Source: Chryseobacterium sp. JV274 (lineage in GTDB: Bacteria; Bacteroidota; Bacteroidia; Flavobacteriales; Weeksellaceae). Taken from it: a stretch of 64,000 nt of DNA. The DNA lies in contig NZ_LR824569.1 of NCBI RefSeq assembly GCF_903969135.1, positions 3,369,001 to 3,433,000 of the forward strand, in the 5' to 3' direction. The translations under genes and the position numbers were made by a program. Numbering within the stretch: the first letter of the stretch is position 1; the number at the start of each line of letters is the position of its first letter. The notes under the pieces are model-generated. The model was not told where the DNA came from and ran no database searches. It saw only the letters and a program-made list of their open reading frames with translations. This document shows, one piece after another, positions 16,267 to 24,548 of the stretch.

Positions 16267-17406
16267 ATGTCTGATCTTGGTCTGCAATCTTTATCACCAC
16301 TATTTTATTGGGCAGGAATTTTTATTGCCTTTTTTTCATCTTTTCTGATCTTGGGAAAATCCAAGAAGGTGACCGCAGATTATGTGTTGGCAATATGGTT
16401 TATGATCATAGGAATTCATCTTATTTTCTTTGTTTTATTTCATGCAGAAGGATATTTGCGTTTCCCTTCTCTCATTGGTTTCGAGATTCCCTTTCCTTTT
16501 ATGCATGGGCCAATGCTGTATTTGTACATTTTGTATGTCACCAGCCAAAATTCAGGCAAAAAGATCTGGCTGCTGCATTGGATTCCGGTTTTAATGATCT
16601 ATATCTCTTTGTTTCAGTTTTTGCTGCTCCCTCCGCAAGAGAGAGTAGAGGTATATCAGAATAAAGGAAAAGGGTATGAAACATTGAGCCAGGTGATTAA
16701 ATTTCTTATGATTCTCTCGGGAATTCTGTATGTAGGATTAAGTTTTCTTGCAGTAAGAAAATATAAGAAAGCAATTTCCAATCAATATTCAAATACTGAG
16801 AAAATCAATCTGAACTGGGCATATTATCTGATTACCGGTATTGCGCTGATTTGGATTGCCGTTATGATCAGGAATAATATTCTTATTTTTTCAATGGTTG
16901 TTTTGTTTATTATGGTTGCTGCTTATTTCGGGATCAGCCGGGTGGGCATTCTGGATTATTCAGTGGTAAAAACTGAAGGCGATACGGAAAATAGTACAGT
17001 TGAAAACAGTCCTGAAGTTCCAAAATATGAGAAAACCTTTGCCGGAAAAGAAGCAATACAGGATATCTATAATAAGCTGGTGATTCAGATGGAGAAGGAA
17101 AAATTGTATACAGATCCTGAATTGAACCTGAACTATGTTGCAAAACTTTTGGATGTTCATCCGAATACACTTTCCCAAACCATTAATTTTGTTGAAAACA
17201 GAAACTTTTATGACTATATCAACCGTCAGCGGATTGAAGAATTTAAGAGAATAGCAGTGTTACCTGAAAATGGAAAGTTTACGATTCTTTCACTGGCATT
17301 TGAGAGTGGATTTAATTCAAAAACCTCTTTTAACCGGAATTTTAAGAAATATATGAACTGCTCACCAAGAGAGTTTCTAAAAAGCCAGAGTATTACTATG
17401 GAATAA
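16267..17406 (+). CDS. AraC-family regulator with N-terminal membrane domain
   Basis: 379 residues from the ATG at 16267 (a TTG directly before it is less likely). The N-terminal half holds about seven hydrophobic helices (for example LFYWAGIFIAFFSSFLILG). The C-terminal 100 residues form the two helix-turn-helix units of AraC: LNLNYVAKLLDVHPNTLSQ and FTILSLAFESGFNSKTSFNR, with the closing CSPREFL. Such proteins probably sense something at the membrane and act as transcription factors while anchored there. Neighbours do not reveal the target; the divergent can gene and the downstream DUF2306 gene are candidates. Its terminator stem begins inside the last codons. Confidence 0.88.
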   Translation: MSDLGLQSLSPLFYWAGIFIAFFSSFLILGKSKKVTADYVLAIWFMIIGIHLIFFVLFHAEGYLRFPSLIGFEIPFPFMHGPMLYLYILYVTSQNSGKKIWLLHWIPVLMIYISLFQFLLLPPQERVEVYQNKGKGYETLSQVIKFLMILSGILYVGLSFLAVRKYKKAISNQYSNTEKINLNWAYYLITGIALIWIAVMIRNNILIFSMVVLFIMVAAYFGISRVGILDYSVVKTEGDTENSTVENSPEVPKYEKTFAGKEAIQDIYNKLVIQMEKEKLYTDPELNLNYVAKLLDVHPNTLSQTINFVENRNFYDYINRQRIEEFKRIAVLPENGKFTILSLAFESGFNSKTSFNRNFKKYMNCSPREFLKSQSITME

Positions 17407-17445
17407 CTTATTTATTAATTTGTTTTAGTATAAGTTATTCTTTTT
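17401..17445 (+). terminator. terminator overlapping the AraC-type gene's stop codon
   Basis: Perfect 10-bp stem GAATAACTTA/TAAGTTATTC with a 20-base loop, followed by TTTTT. The left arm includes the stop codon at 17404-17406. Confidence 0.7.
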
Positions 17446-17536
17446 GAGTTGTTTAAATGTTTGTTCCACCTTTCATTTTGGAACAGATGAAGCGTTTATA
17501 ATCCTCATTTTTACAAAAAAATTGAATCAGACTTTT

Positions 17537-18142
17537 ATGAAAAAATTACTATTTGTAATCATGTGTGTGCTGGCATTGCTTATTGGCGCTTATCCTCTTA
17601 TGTATGCTTTTGTGGAGCAGAAACATACTTTTTTAGGTTCCAAATCTCCTGAAGTGCTTCATAATATCATTTGGAAAACAGCATTTTTTGCCCATATTAT
17701 TTTCGGAGGGCTGGCGCTTTTTATGGGTTGGCGTCAGTTTGGCAGCTCATTCAGGAATAAATATATCAAGATTCATAGGAAACTTGGAAGTATCTATGTC
17801 ATTGCAGTGGTCATAAGTTCTGTTTCAGCTGTTTATATGGGCTTTTATGCCAATGGGGGACTGATCTCCGCAATAGGATTTATCAGCTTAGGATGTGTCT
17901 GGCTGATGACAACTCTTATGGCGGTTGGGCAGATAAGAAAAGGGAATGTTGTGATGCATCAACAGTTCATGATTTACAGTTATGCCTGTACTTTTGCTGC
18001 CGTGACACTGAGATTGTGGTATCCTTTGCTAACCAATATTACCGGTGATCCTGAAAACTCTTATACTGCTGTTGCCTGGCTGTGCTGGGTTCCTAATTTA
18101 TTGACTGCCTATTTTATCAATAAAAGAATAGCTGTGATATAG
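17537..18142 (+). CDS. DUF2306-like integral membrane protein
   Basis: 201 residues from the ATG at 17537 (MKKLLFVIMCVLALLIGAY). The open frame extends upstream to 17444, but that part overlaps the terminator's downstream region and has no coding character. Six hydrophobic helices are visible, with conserved polar spots inside them: AHIIFGGLALFMGWRQF, KIHRKLGSIYV and MHQQFMIYSYACTFAAVTLR. These His/Arg motifs are characteristic of the DUF2306 family, possibly heme or quinone related, but no activity is established. Convergent with the phosphoethanolamine transferase gene 27 bases downstream. Confidence 0.75.
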   Translation: MKKLLFVIMCVLALLIGAYPLMYAFVEQKHTFLGSKSPEVLHNIIWKTAFFAHIIFGGLALFMGWRQFGSSFRNKYIKIHRKLGSIYVIAVVISSVSAVYMGFYANGGLISAIGFISLGCVWLMTTLMAVGQIRKGNVVMHQQFMIYSYACTFAAVTLRLWYPLLTNITGDPENSYTAVAWLCWVPNLLTAYFINKRIAVI

Positions 18143-18169
18143 ATTTCCCTTCACAAAAGAGATTATATT

Positions 18170-19663
18170 CTACTCCGGCAGCTTTCCATACTCCATACTT
18201 TTCATCTCTAAGTTTAAATATTTATTTCCTTCATTTTTATAATGCTGAGGAGGCTGAAGACCCATGTATTTCATAATCAGAGGATAGATATAAGTCGTTT
18301 GGGTCTGTTTAGTTTCATGTCCGGTAATTCTATATGCTGCAGGAACTTTATCACCAAACCATACAAAAAATGGCACCTGAGTAGATTCTTTAGAGTCTAT
18401 ATGCAGTAATTTGTCACCCTGTATTTTAAGTCCATGATCTGAAGCATAGATCACTACGGAATTGGTGTTTTTCAACGTACGGAAAATATTATTGAAGACA
18501 TAATCTGTATATTTTATGGAGTTGTCATAGCAGTTTAGATTCTCAGAATTCCAGTTGGGAGGAAGTCTGTTGCATGGATTGGGGTGGCTTCCCATGATGT
18601 GGAGAACTACAAATTTATCCTCTTTTTTCTGAATGACCTTCTCCAGTTCAGGGACAATCACTTCATCGTAGCCGTTTACCCATTTTTTATTTTTAGACAT
18701 TGAAGCAATGGCTGTTATTCCTCTTGCGCTTGCCTGTGTGCTGAGCCAGAAAGAATTGTATCCGGTTTGGTTAGCCAGATTGATGATATTGTAGGATAGC
18801 TTGTCATAACGGTACCTGAATTCATCAGGATGAATGCTGGACAGCATTAAAGGCACACTCAGGTTGGTAATTCCTGCAGGAGAAACTGCATTGTCAAAAA
18901 TCATCATGTTTTCAGCCTGCTGATCTGTATAGGGTGTTGTTTTTTTATGATAGCCATACAATGACATGTTTTGCTTTCTTTCGGATTCTCCAATAATAAA
19001 AATTACATTTTCAATCCCTGGCTGTATTTTTTTAATATTGAAAACAGGAACATTCTTTTTTATTTCATTGATATCTCTCTGGATATTCAATGCTGTATTG
19101 AAATCGGATAAATGGTAGTATACATTCTTTATCATTTTTCCTCCCCCTTTATTGCTTACATATGTGTGTTTAAGATGATATCCAAACGGTAGAATAAGCC
19201 ACAGTAATGCAATGATGATAAACTTAGCATCAAAACGGACAACATTTTTTTTAAGGTAGTTCACAGAATATAGTAACATTCCCAGAAAAATCAAAAACAA
19301 AATACCCGGAAGTATAAACATGTAAGACATGCTCATTGCTTCATCTGGATTAGATTCAAGAATACTGATGGCCATTCCTACATTAAATCCGGAATGATAG
19401 ATAAGGAAGCACGATGCTGATATTAGAAAATTAATGCTTAATAATAAGCACAGAATAACAGCAACGACTGAAGTATATTTATTTTTTAAAAGAAGCGCAT
19501 TGAATACAAGGAAAGAACAAAACATAATTCCATATTCAAAAATACTCCGGATGCTTTCCAGCTTCTCTGACCCGAATAAATTATCAAAAATATAAGGGAA
19601 AGAAAGAAGAAAACCTGTGAGATAGATTAAAATAAGAAAAATCGGAATTATTTTTTTGAGCAT
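18170..19663 (-). CDS. phosphoethanolamine transferase (EptA/sulfatase family)
   Basis: 497 residues. Five N-terminal transmembrane helices (to about residue 170), then a periplasmic alkaline-phosphatase-fold domain. Metal and catalytic motifs fit the EptA family: IIGESERKQNMSLYGY near 220-238 (first metal Glu), the nucleophile region GITNLSVPLML near 265 (Thr), HIMGSHPN, and ASDHG near 408. Family members transfer phosphoethanolamine from phosphatidylethanolamine to lipid A or other glycans in the inner membrane outer leaflet, reducing negative charge and polymyxin binding. It follows the glycan locus on the same strand, but a separate promoter lies about 460 bases upstream. The acceptor is inferred. 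Confidence 0.85.
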   Translation of the reverse strand: MLKKIIPIFLILIYLTGFLLSFPYIFDNLFGSEKLESIRSIFEYGIMFCSFLVFNALLLKNKYTSVVAVILCLLLSINFLISASCFLIYHSGFNVGMAISILESNPDEAMSMSYMFILPGILFLIFLGMLLYSVNYLKKNVVRFDAKFIIIALLWLILPFGYHLKHTYVSNKGGGKMIKNVYYHLSDFNTALNIQRDINEIKKNVPVFNIKKIQPGIENVIFIIGESERKQNMSLYGYHKKTTPYTDQQAENMMIFDNAVSPAGITNLSVPLMLSSIHPDEFRYRYDKLSYNIINLANQTGYNSFWLSTQASARGITAIASMSKNKKWVNGYDEVIVPELEKVIQKKEDKFVVLHIMGSHPNPCNRLPPNWNSENLNCYDNSIKYTDYVFNNIFRTLKNTNSVVIYASDHGLKIQGDKLLHIDSKESTQVPFFVWFGDKVPAAYRITGHETKQTQTTYIYPLIMKYMGLQPPQHYKNEGNKYLNLEMKSMEYGKLPE

Positions 19664-20186
19664 GGTTGTATATATGTTTTCGGGGCTGTTAAGATCATTT
19701 TTTATAATCTTTCTTAAGAGTCTTCCGGGTGAGAGCCTGCTGAATATCAGAATCGTGTGTTGCTTGAGAAGAATTAATATCAGTTAATAATTCTTAGGGA
19801 TTACAGATATTATATCAAGTCAAAAAAGAATCTTTTGAAAGATAAATTGCTACAGTTGTACGGAGCGTTGTTTCTGTCCGTTTAGATTTTCAATGATTGT
19901 AGAAAACGTAACTATAGAGCTGATATTGCAGATAAAGAATGGGAATAATGAGGGTGTGTTTCTTTCATCAAAAAATATATTTTTTTAATTAATAATAAGC
20001 CTAGGTTGTGTTTTTAATATTAAGCGATTTTTTCAGAACAAGGAGCATTGAAGAATTGATGCCATCGGGATTTTCAAACCGAATAATCATATCGTTATTT
20101 CATAACTAAACAATGCCTTTTTTACAAATGTACACGAAATTACCGATAAATGCAAGTAGAATTTTTACTATAAGTGGCTGGGATTA
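19664..20186. other. 523-base intergenic region upstream of the phosphoethanolamine transferase gene
   Basis: No gene is supported. A good minus-strand promoter lies at 20155..20125, which would leave a leader of roughly 460 bases before the ATG at 19663. The longest notable minus-strand frame beginning with ATG is 29 codons (20090..20001, starting MIIRFENPDG); it has no recognisable family. The stretch could hold a long regulatory leader, a small RNA or gene debris. Confidence 0.4.
20125..20155 (-). promoter_or_regulatory. TTG-N20-TACATTTG promoter
   Basis: On the minus strand a TTG (20155..20153) is followed after 20 bases by an exact -7 box TACATTTG (20132..20125). It starts 32 bases past the end of the last glycan-locus gene and points at the phosphoethanolamine transferase gene. 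Confidence 0.6.
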
Positions 20187-20741
20187 CTACACTTTACGGT
20201 TGATATAGTCCATTGTGGCATTAGGAGTTGGGATGATTTTTGCCGGGTTTCCTATGACAACAGAATTGGACGGAACGTCAAAGTTGACATAAGAATTAGG
20301 AACAATCAATACATTATTTCCAATAGTAACAGCTCCTACAATAACGGCATTGGTACCTATCCATACTTCATCACCAATGATTGGAGAACCTTCATTTTTT
20401 CCACGGTTTTGCTGGCCGATGGTGACTCCCTGTGCGATATTACAGTTCTTTCCAATGACTGTTTTCGGATTGATAACAAGACTTCCCCAGTGCCCCAGAT
20501 AAAAACCTTCCCCGATCTGGGTTTCAGGATAAATCTGAAATCCGTATTTGATCTGATAATGTCTTAATACAATTCTCCAGAAAGTATTCAAAAGAGGATT
20601 CTTCTGATACTTCTGAGCCTTTCTCAAAATGTAAACAAAATGAAGATTGGGATTGATGCATTTTTTCCAGATCTGAAATGTTGAAAGCCACTTTCCGCTT
20701 TCCCGGTAAAAGTCTTTTTGAATGATAGAATAATCAGCCAT
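20187..20741 (-). CDS. hexapeptide-repeat acetyltransferase, serine acetyltransferase-like
   Basis: 184 residues. The N-terminal 75 residues are helical (IVLRHYQIKYGFQIYPETQIG), as in short CysE-like proteins of polysaccharide loci. The rest is a left-handed beta helix with hexapeptide turns (IGKNCNIAQGVTIG, IGDEVWIGTNAVIVG, IGNNVLIVPNSYV) and the closing VVIGNPAKII. It should use acetyl-CoA to acetylate a sugar or sugar nucleotide rather than serine, given its place as last gene of the glycan locus, 11 bases after a glycosyltransferase. The acceptor is unknown. Confidence 0.85.
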   Translation of the reverse strand: MADYSIIQKDFYRESGKWLSTFQIWKKCINPNLHFVYILRKAQKYQKNPLLNTFWRIVLRHYQIKYGFQIYPETQIGEGFYLGHWGSLVINPKTVIGKNCNIAQGVTIGQQNRGKNEGSPIIGDEVWIGTNAVIVGAVTIGNNVLIVPNSYVNFDVPSNSVVIGNPAKIIPTPNATMDYINRKV

Positions 20742-20752
20742 TGTTAATGTTT

Positions 20753-21901
20753 TTATACTTCATCAATTATTTTCTGAAGATGTTCCACAGATTTTTCCAG
20801 TACAAACGGCAGCTCTGTTGCTGAGATCTGTTTTTTGTATTCTTCAGTTATATTTTTATCGGTAAGAAACTTTTTCATTCCTTCATAAATTCCCTCTTCG
20901 GAATTTGCAGTAATATTGCCCAGTTTTCCGTCCTGCAGAAGATCTCTGATACCGGAAATATCCGTTGCAGAAATAGGTTTGTTGAGAATAAGTGCTTCTG
21001 CTATGATGGTTGGAAATCCTTCATGCCTTGACGACATAATATAGAAATCCGCCTTTTTCATATATGGGTACGGATTACTGCTGAAGCCCAGCATTTTTGC
21101 AGTATCCTGAAGTCCCAGTGTATTGAGCTGATCCTGGGTTTTTTCAAAATCATAGCCGTCACCAATGATCAAAAGCTGATGCTTTAATCCTTCATCGATC
21201 AGTTTTTTATGAACATTCAGCAATCTGTCATACCCTTTCTGAGGATATACGGTTCCCACTGTCACAAAAGTAGGAAGATCACTGTTGAAAGGATAATCAT
21301 TGATCTCAATATCTGCCTTTCTTAAGGTATCATTCTTATCAATTGGATTAAAAATCTTGATCACAGAAGCCTTTTCAGCCTCATTTTTGGCCAAATTATG
21401 CATTCCTTCCTGCAGCTTGTTGGAAATCACAAGGATTCTGTCAAACTTAAAAAACTGTCTGATGACTTCAGGAGTGTATTCTTTCAAATTGAAAATGTCA
21501 TTTTGTACCCAGATGATTTTTTTGGAATCCTTTTGAGGACTTGACAGTATTTCCTGATGCATTGCATGGATGGCAGCAATCTCTACATCGTATTTTTTAT
21601 TTTTTAAAATAAATTTATAAAGAAGAGAAGGAAACCAAAGAAACATTTTCTGATAAAGAACCCTGTACGCTTTCACAGGAATATCCTGCGGCCTGTTAGT
21701 CGTTATCATTTCTCCTTTTGTTAAATAGTATAAAGTCACCCATGACGGAACCTCTTTAATATATAACCCTGAATAGAGGTTGACCAGAAGATCTACTTCA
21801 TATTTATCGGAAGGAAGATTTTTCAAAAAGTTGATTAATACTTTTTCTGCACCGCCATGACGTAATGAACCTATACGAATGAGGAGTTTTTTCTTTTTCA
21901 A
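20753..21901 (-). CDS. glycosyltransferase family 4
   Basis: 382 residues with a GT-B fold of the GT4 type. N-terminal Gly-rich acceptor loop IGSLRHGGAEKVLINFL; C-terminal donor domain from about 210 (TVGTVYPQKGYDRLL), with the retaining-enzyme signature SRHEGFPTIIAEALILNKP (E-x7-E pattern). It adds one sugar to the growing glycan on the cytoplasmic face, probably on an undecaprenyl carrier. It resembles the GT4 gene at 24549 along its length (shared MGGxEKVL-type loop, YPYxKKADxxI and AEALIL.KPI motifs), so the two are likely paralogues. Confidence 0.9.
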   Translation of the reverse strand: MKKKKLLIRIGSLRHGGAEKVLINFLKNLPSDKYEVDLLVNLYSGLYIKEVPSWVTLYYLTKGEMITTNRPQDIPVKAYRVLYQKMFLWFPSLLYKFILKNKKYDVEIAAIHAMHQEILSSPQKDSKKIIWVQNDIFNLKEYTPEVIRQFFKFDRILVISNKLQEGMHNLAKNEAEKASVIKIFNPIDKNDTLRKADIEINDYPFNSDLPTFVTVGTVYPQKGYDRLLNVHKKLIDEGLKHQLLIIGDGYDFEKTQDQLNTLGLQDTAKMLGFSSNPYPYMKKADFYIMSSRHEGFPTIIAEALILNKPISATDISGIRDLLQDGKLGNITANSEEGIYEGMKKFLTDKNITEEYKKQISATELPFVLEKSVEHLQKIIDEV

Positions 21902-21933
21902 TTTGTTTCTTTTATGATTTTACAAGATTAAAT

Positions 21934-22506
21934 TTATTTAATTTTTCTTGCTTTTTTATACTTGTGAGGAAGATTTTCTTTGATATAGGCATCCAGTTTT
22001 TTTCTGTCCTTCTCCAATTCACGGGGATATTCCGGATTGTTTTTAAGGACAATATCACCATAATCTTCAATGGTACACAGAAACTGTGCCGGGTTTCCGA
22101 TAAAAACAGTGTTGTCTGGCATAGACTGTGACAATACAGAGTTGGCTCCCAGAATACAGTTGTTGCCAATCTGTACATCCTGCATGATTACAGCATTGAG
22201 ACCAATTGTACAGTTGTTTCCAATCTTTATTCTTCCAAGAATCCTTGCATCTTCATATCCGGGAAGTCTTCTCAGCAGGGTAGTAGTTCCGCCGTGGTTT
22301 ACAAATCTTACGTCTCCGGCAATATTCACATTGTCGCCAATTTCGATAAGGTAAGGTTCGGTTCCAAAATACACTTTATCAGGCATATTAAAGTTTTTTC
22401 CTACCTTCATACCTCTATATTTAGCCACTTCAAGACTGCCTCTATTCAAAAAAGAATGATAGAGAGCGTCTATTTTTAATAGGATTCTGAATATAAAAAT
22501 CATCAC
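21934..22506 (-). CDS. hexapeptide-repeat acyltransferase
   Basis: 190 residues, left-handed beta helix of the maltose/galactoside acetyltransferase type: KVYFGTEPYLIEIGDNVNI near the start, then IGNNCTIGLNAVIMQDVQIG, IGNNCILGANSVLSQSM and VFIGNPAQFL. The typical catalytic His is likely VNHGGTT. It stands divergently, 50 bases from the ketosynthase III gene of the plus-strand cassette. It is therefore a candidate for the enzyme that transfers the cassette's acyl group onto a sugar; equally it may be a plain acetyltransferase. The end is KARKIK, 32 bases before the GT4 start. Confidence 0.85.
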   Translation of the reverse strand: MMIFIFRILLKIDALYHSFLNRGSLEVAKYRGMKVGKNFNMPDKVYFGTEPYLIEIGDNVNIAGDVRFVNHGGTTTLLRRLPGYEDARILGRIKIGNNCTIGLNAVIMQDVQIGNNCILGANSVLSQSMPDNTVFIGNPAQFLCTIEDYGDIVLKNNPEYPRELEKDRKKLDAYIKENLPHKYKKARKIK

Positions 22507-22526
22507 AAGTGTAAAGTTGTTTTCGT

Positions 22527-22534
22527 TACTTTTG
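22527..22534 (+). promoter_or_regulatory. -7 box TACTTTTG of the KAS III-ACP-SDR cassette
   Basis: Exact TAnnTTTG, 22 bases before the ATG at 22557, in the 50-base divergent gap. No clear -33 element. The near-match TTTCTTTG on the other strand overlaps it and could serve the divergent acyltransferase. Confidence 0.5.
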
Positions 22535-22556
22535 CAAAGAAAGAGAATTTATTAAT

Positions 22557-23528
22557 ATGATGAAAATTTCAAAAATAGAATATTATCTGCCTCAGCAGGT
22601 GTTAACTAACGAGGGTCTTGAAAAATTGTTCCCCGAATGGAGTTCCGAACGCATCAAGGAGAAAGTAGGTATTTCTCAACGTCATATTTCTTCAGACAAC
22701 GAAACGGTGCTGGATATGGCTGTACAATCTTCAGAGAAAATCTTCGAAAATTATGACCGGAACAAAGTAGATTTTATTTTGTTCTGTACCCAAAGTCCGG
22801 AGTATTTTCTACCTACAACGGCCTGTATTTTGCAGGACAGATTGGGTCTTAGAAAAAATATCGGAGCGATAGACTTTAATCTTGGCTGTTCAGGGTTTGT
22901 GTATGGGCTGGCTTTTGCGAAAGGATTGATTGCTGCAGGAATTGCAAAGAGCATTCTTTTGGTTACTTCAGAAACCTACACCAAACATATTCATGCTGAT
23001 GATAAAGGAAACCGAAGTATATTCGGGGACGCTTCCGCTTCCGTAATTGTTGAAAAAGCAGAGGGCAATGATTATCAGTTCTGTCTGGGAACAGACGGGA
23101 GTGGTGCTGAAAATCTTATCGTGAAGAAAGGGGCTTTCAAAAAAGACTTTGAACTGAATCCCGAGCATGAATTCAGCCCTGAAAATATTTATATGAATGG
23201 TCCTGAGATTTTTAATTTTACCATTGAAAATATTCCGGGATTGGTAAAAGAAACCCTTGAAGTAAACGGAATGACAATGGATGATATTGACCATTTTGTT
23301 TTTCACCAGGCCAATTCTTTTATGCTGAATTATTTAAGAAAGAAAACAAAAATACCGGCTGAAAAGTTCTATATTGATATGGAAAAAACCGGAAACACCG
23401 TTTCTGCAACCATTCCTATTGCCCTTAAAAATATGATGGATAAAGGAATGCTGAAGGAAGGAGATAAAGTTTTAATGGCAGGATTTGGCGTAGGATATTC
23501 ATGGGGAGCCACCATTATGGAAATTTAA
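22557..23528 (+). CDS. 3-oxoacyl-ACP synthase III-like ketosynthase
   Basis: 323 residues, the normal FabH length. It condenses an acyl-CoA starter with malonyl-ACP. The Cys-His-Asn triad is complete: Cys about 111 in NLGCSGF, His about 249 in HQANSF, Asn about 280 in KTGNTVSATIP. The start KISKIEYYLPQQVLTNEGL and GISQRHISSDNETVLDMA match FabH-like enzymes of secondary pathways. Either of two adjacent ATGs may start it (22557 or 22560). First gene of a three-gene plus-strand cassette with its own ACP and ketoreductase, inside a minus-strand glycan locus. This argues for a dedicated acyl group rather than housekeeping fatty acid synthesis. Confidence 0.9.
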   Translation: MMKISKIEYYLPQQVLTNEGLEKLFPEWSSERIKEKVGISQRHISSDNETVLDMAVQSSEKIFENYDRNKVDFILFCTQSPEYFLPTTACILQDRLGLRKNIGAIDFNLGCSGFVYGLAFAKGLIAAGIAKSILLVTSETYTKHIHADDKGNRSIFGDASASVIVEKAEGNDYQFCLGTDGSGAENLIVKKGAFKKDFELNPEHEFSPENIYMNGPEIFNFTIENIPGLVKETLEVNGMTMDDIDHFVFHQANSFMLNYLRKKTKIPAEKFYIDMEKTGNTVSATIPIALKNMMDKGMLKEGDKVLMAGFGVGYSWGATIMEI

Positions 23529-23555
23529 GAAAACAAACATTTAAAATTATAGAAT

Positions 23556-23789
23556 ATGAAAACATCCGTTTTTTTAGAAAAACTACAGGAAGAATTGGAG
23601 GAAGATGAAACATTGACCACTGAAACGAATTTAAAATCTTTGGAAAGCTATGATTCTATCAGTTTACTTTCTGTTATTGCTTTTGTAGACGAAAATTTCA
23701 GTAAGAAAATTGATACCAAGCATTTTAAAGATATCGAAACTGTTTCAGATCTGATGAATGTTATAGGAAAAGAAAATTTTGAAGATTAA
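23556..23789 (+). CDS. acyl carrier protein
   Basis: 77 residues, small and acidic. The phosphopantetheine attachment site is Ser34 in SYDSISLLSVIAFVDENF, a DSxxLL variant of the usual DSL motif; helix II follows normally. It carries growing acyl chains as thioesters. It lies 27 bases after the ketosynthase gene, and its TAA shares a base with the next ATG. The N-terminal MKTSVFLEKLQEELEE differs from housekeeping AcpP, so this is a specialised carrier. Confidence 0.9.
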   Translation: MKTSVFLEKLQEELEEDETLTTETNLKSLESYDSISLLSVIAFVDENFSKKIDTKHFKDIETVSDLMNVIGKENFED

Positions 23790-24547
23790 TGGATGCTTTC
23801 TCATTAAAAAATAAAATTATCCTCATTACAGGCGCTTCTTCCGGGATCGGGAGAAGCTGTTCTGTAGAATGTAGTAAAAGCGGTGCAGATCTGATTCTTG
23901 TGGGAAGAAACCAGAACGAACTGATGAAAACCGTTTCTCTGCTTAATTCTGAAACAAAAGTTGAGATCATTGCCGAAGACATTACCCAATCTGATAACCT
24001 TGAAGGAATCATTGCAGATAAAGTTTCAGCTTTAGGCAAAATTTCAGGATTTATACACTGTGCCGGTATAGAAAAAACACTGCCGTTAAAAAAGCACAAT
24101 CCTCAGCTGTACCACGATATATTTGCAGTAAATGTGATTGCCGGACTTGAAATTGCTAAAATCCTGTCTTTAAAAAAGTATAAAGACGAGACTTCCAGTT
24201 TTGTATTTATTTCTTCCGTTGCGGGAATGGTAGGAGAGGCTGGGAAAGCTGCTTATTCTGCAAGTAAGGGAGCTGTGATTTCCGGAGCCCGTTCGTTGGC
24301 AATGGAACTTTCCAGAAGTAATATCCGTGTCAACAGCATCAGCCCTGCGATGGTGAATACCCCGATTCTGGAAAAAATGTTTGAGGATATTGGTGAAGAA
24401 GCTTCATTAGAAATCATAAAAAAGCATCCGCTGGGAATAGGTGATCCTAAAGATGTAGCGAATGCTTGTATTTTTCTATTGTCCGATGCTTCAAGATGGG
24501 TCACAGGGACCAACCTTGTTATTGACGGAGGATATTCCGCACAGTAA
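23789..24547 (+). CDS. short-chain dehydrogenase/reductase, FabG-like ketoreductase
   Basis: 252 residues. Rossmann NADP motif GASSGIG at 15-21; HCAG replaces the usual NNAG; catalytic Ser about 138 (FISSVAG) and YSASK (Tyr about 151, Lys about 155); C-terminal VTGTNLVIDGGYSAQ is standard for FabG. It should reduce a 3-oxoacyl-ACP to the 3-hydroxyacyl-ACP. No dehydratase or enoyl reductase is nearby, so the cassette would stop at the hydroxy stage. Its start overlaps the ACP stop by one base. Its stop lies one base from the stop of the convergent GT4 gene, leaving no room for a terminator. Confidence 0.9.
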   Translation: MDAFSLKNKIILITGASSGIGRSCSVECSKSGADLILVGRNQNELMKTVSLLNSETKVEIIAEDITQSDNLEGIIADKVSALGKISGFIHCAGIEKTLPLKKHNPQLYHDIFAVNVIAGLEIAKILSLKKYKDETSSFVFISSVAGMVGEAGKAAYSASKGAVISGARSLAMELSRSNIRVNSISPAMVNTPILEKMFEDIGEEASLEIIKKHPLGIGDPKDVANACIFLLSDASRWVTGTNLVIDGGYSAQ

Positions 24548-24548
24548 C

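Noticed and set aside
20001..20090. 29-codon minus-strand frame downstream of the 20125 promoter as a peptide gene
   Set aside because: Too short, no signal peptide or known motif, and preceded by other short ATG frames; kept only as a note in the intergenic entry.
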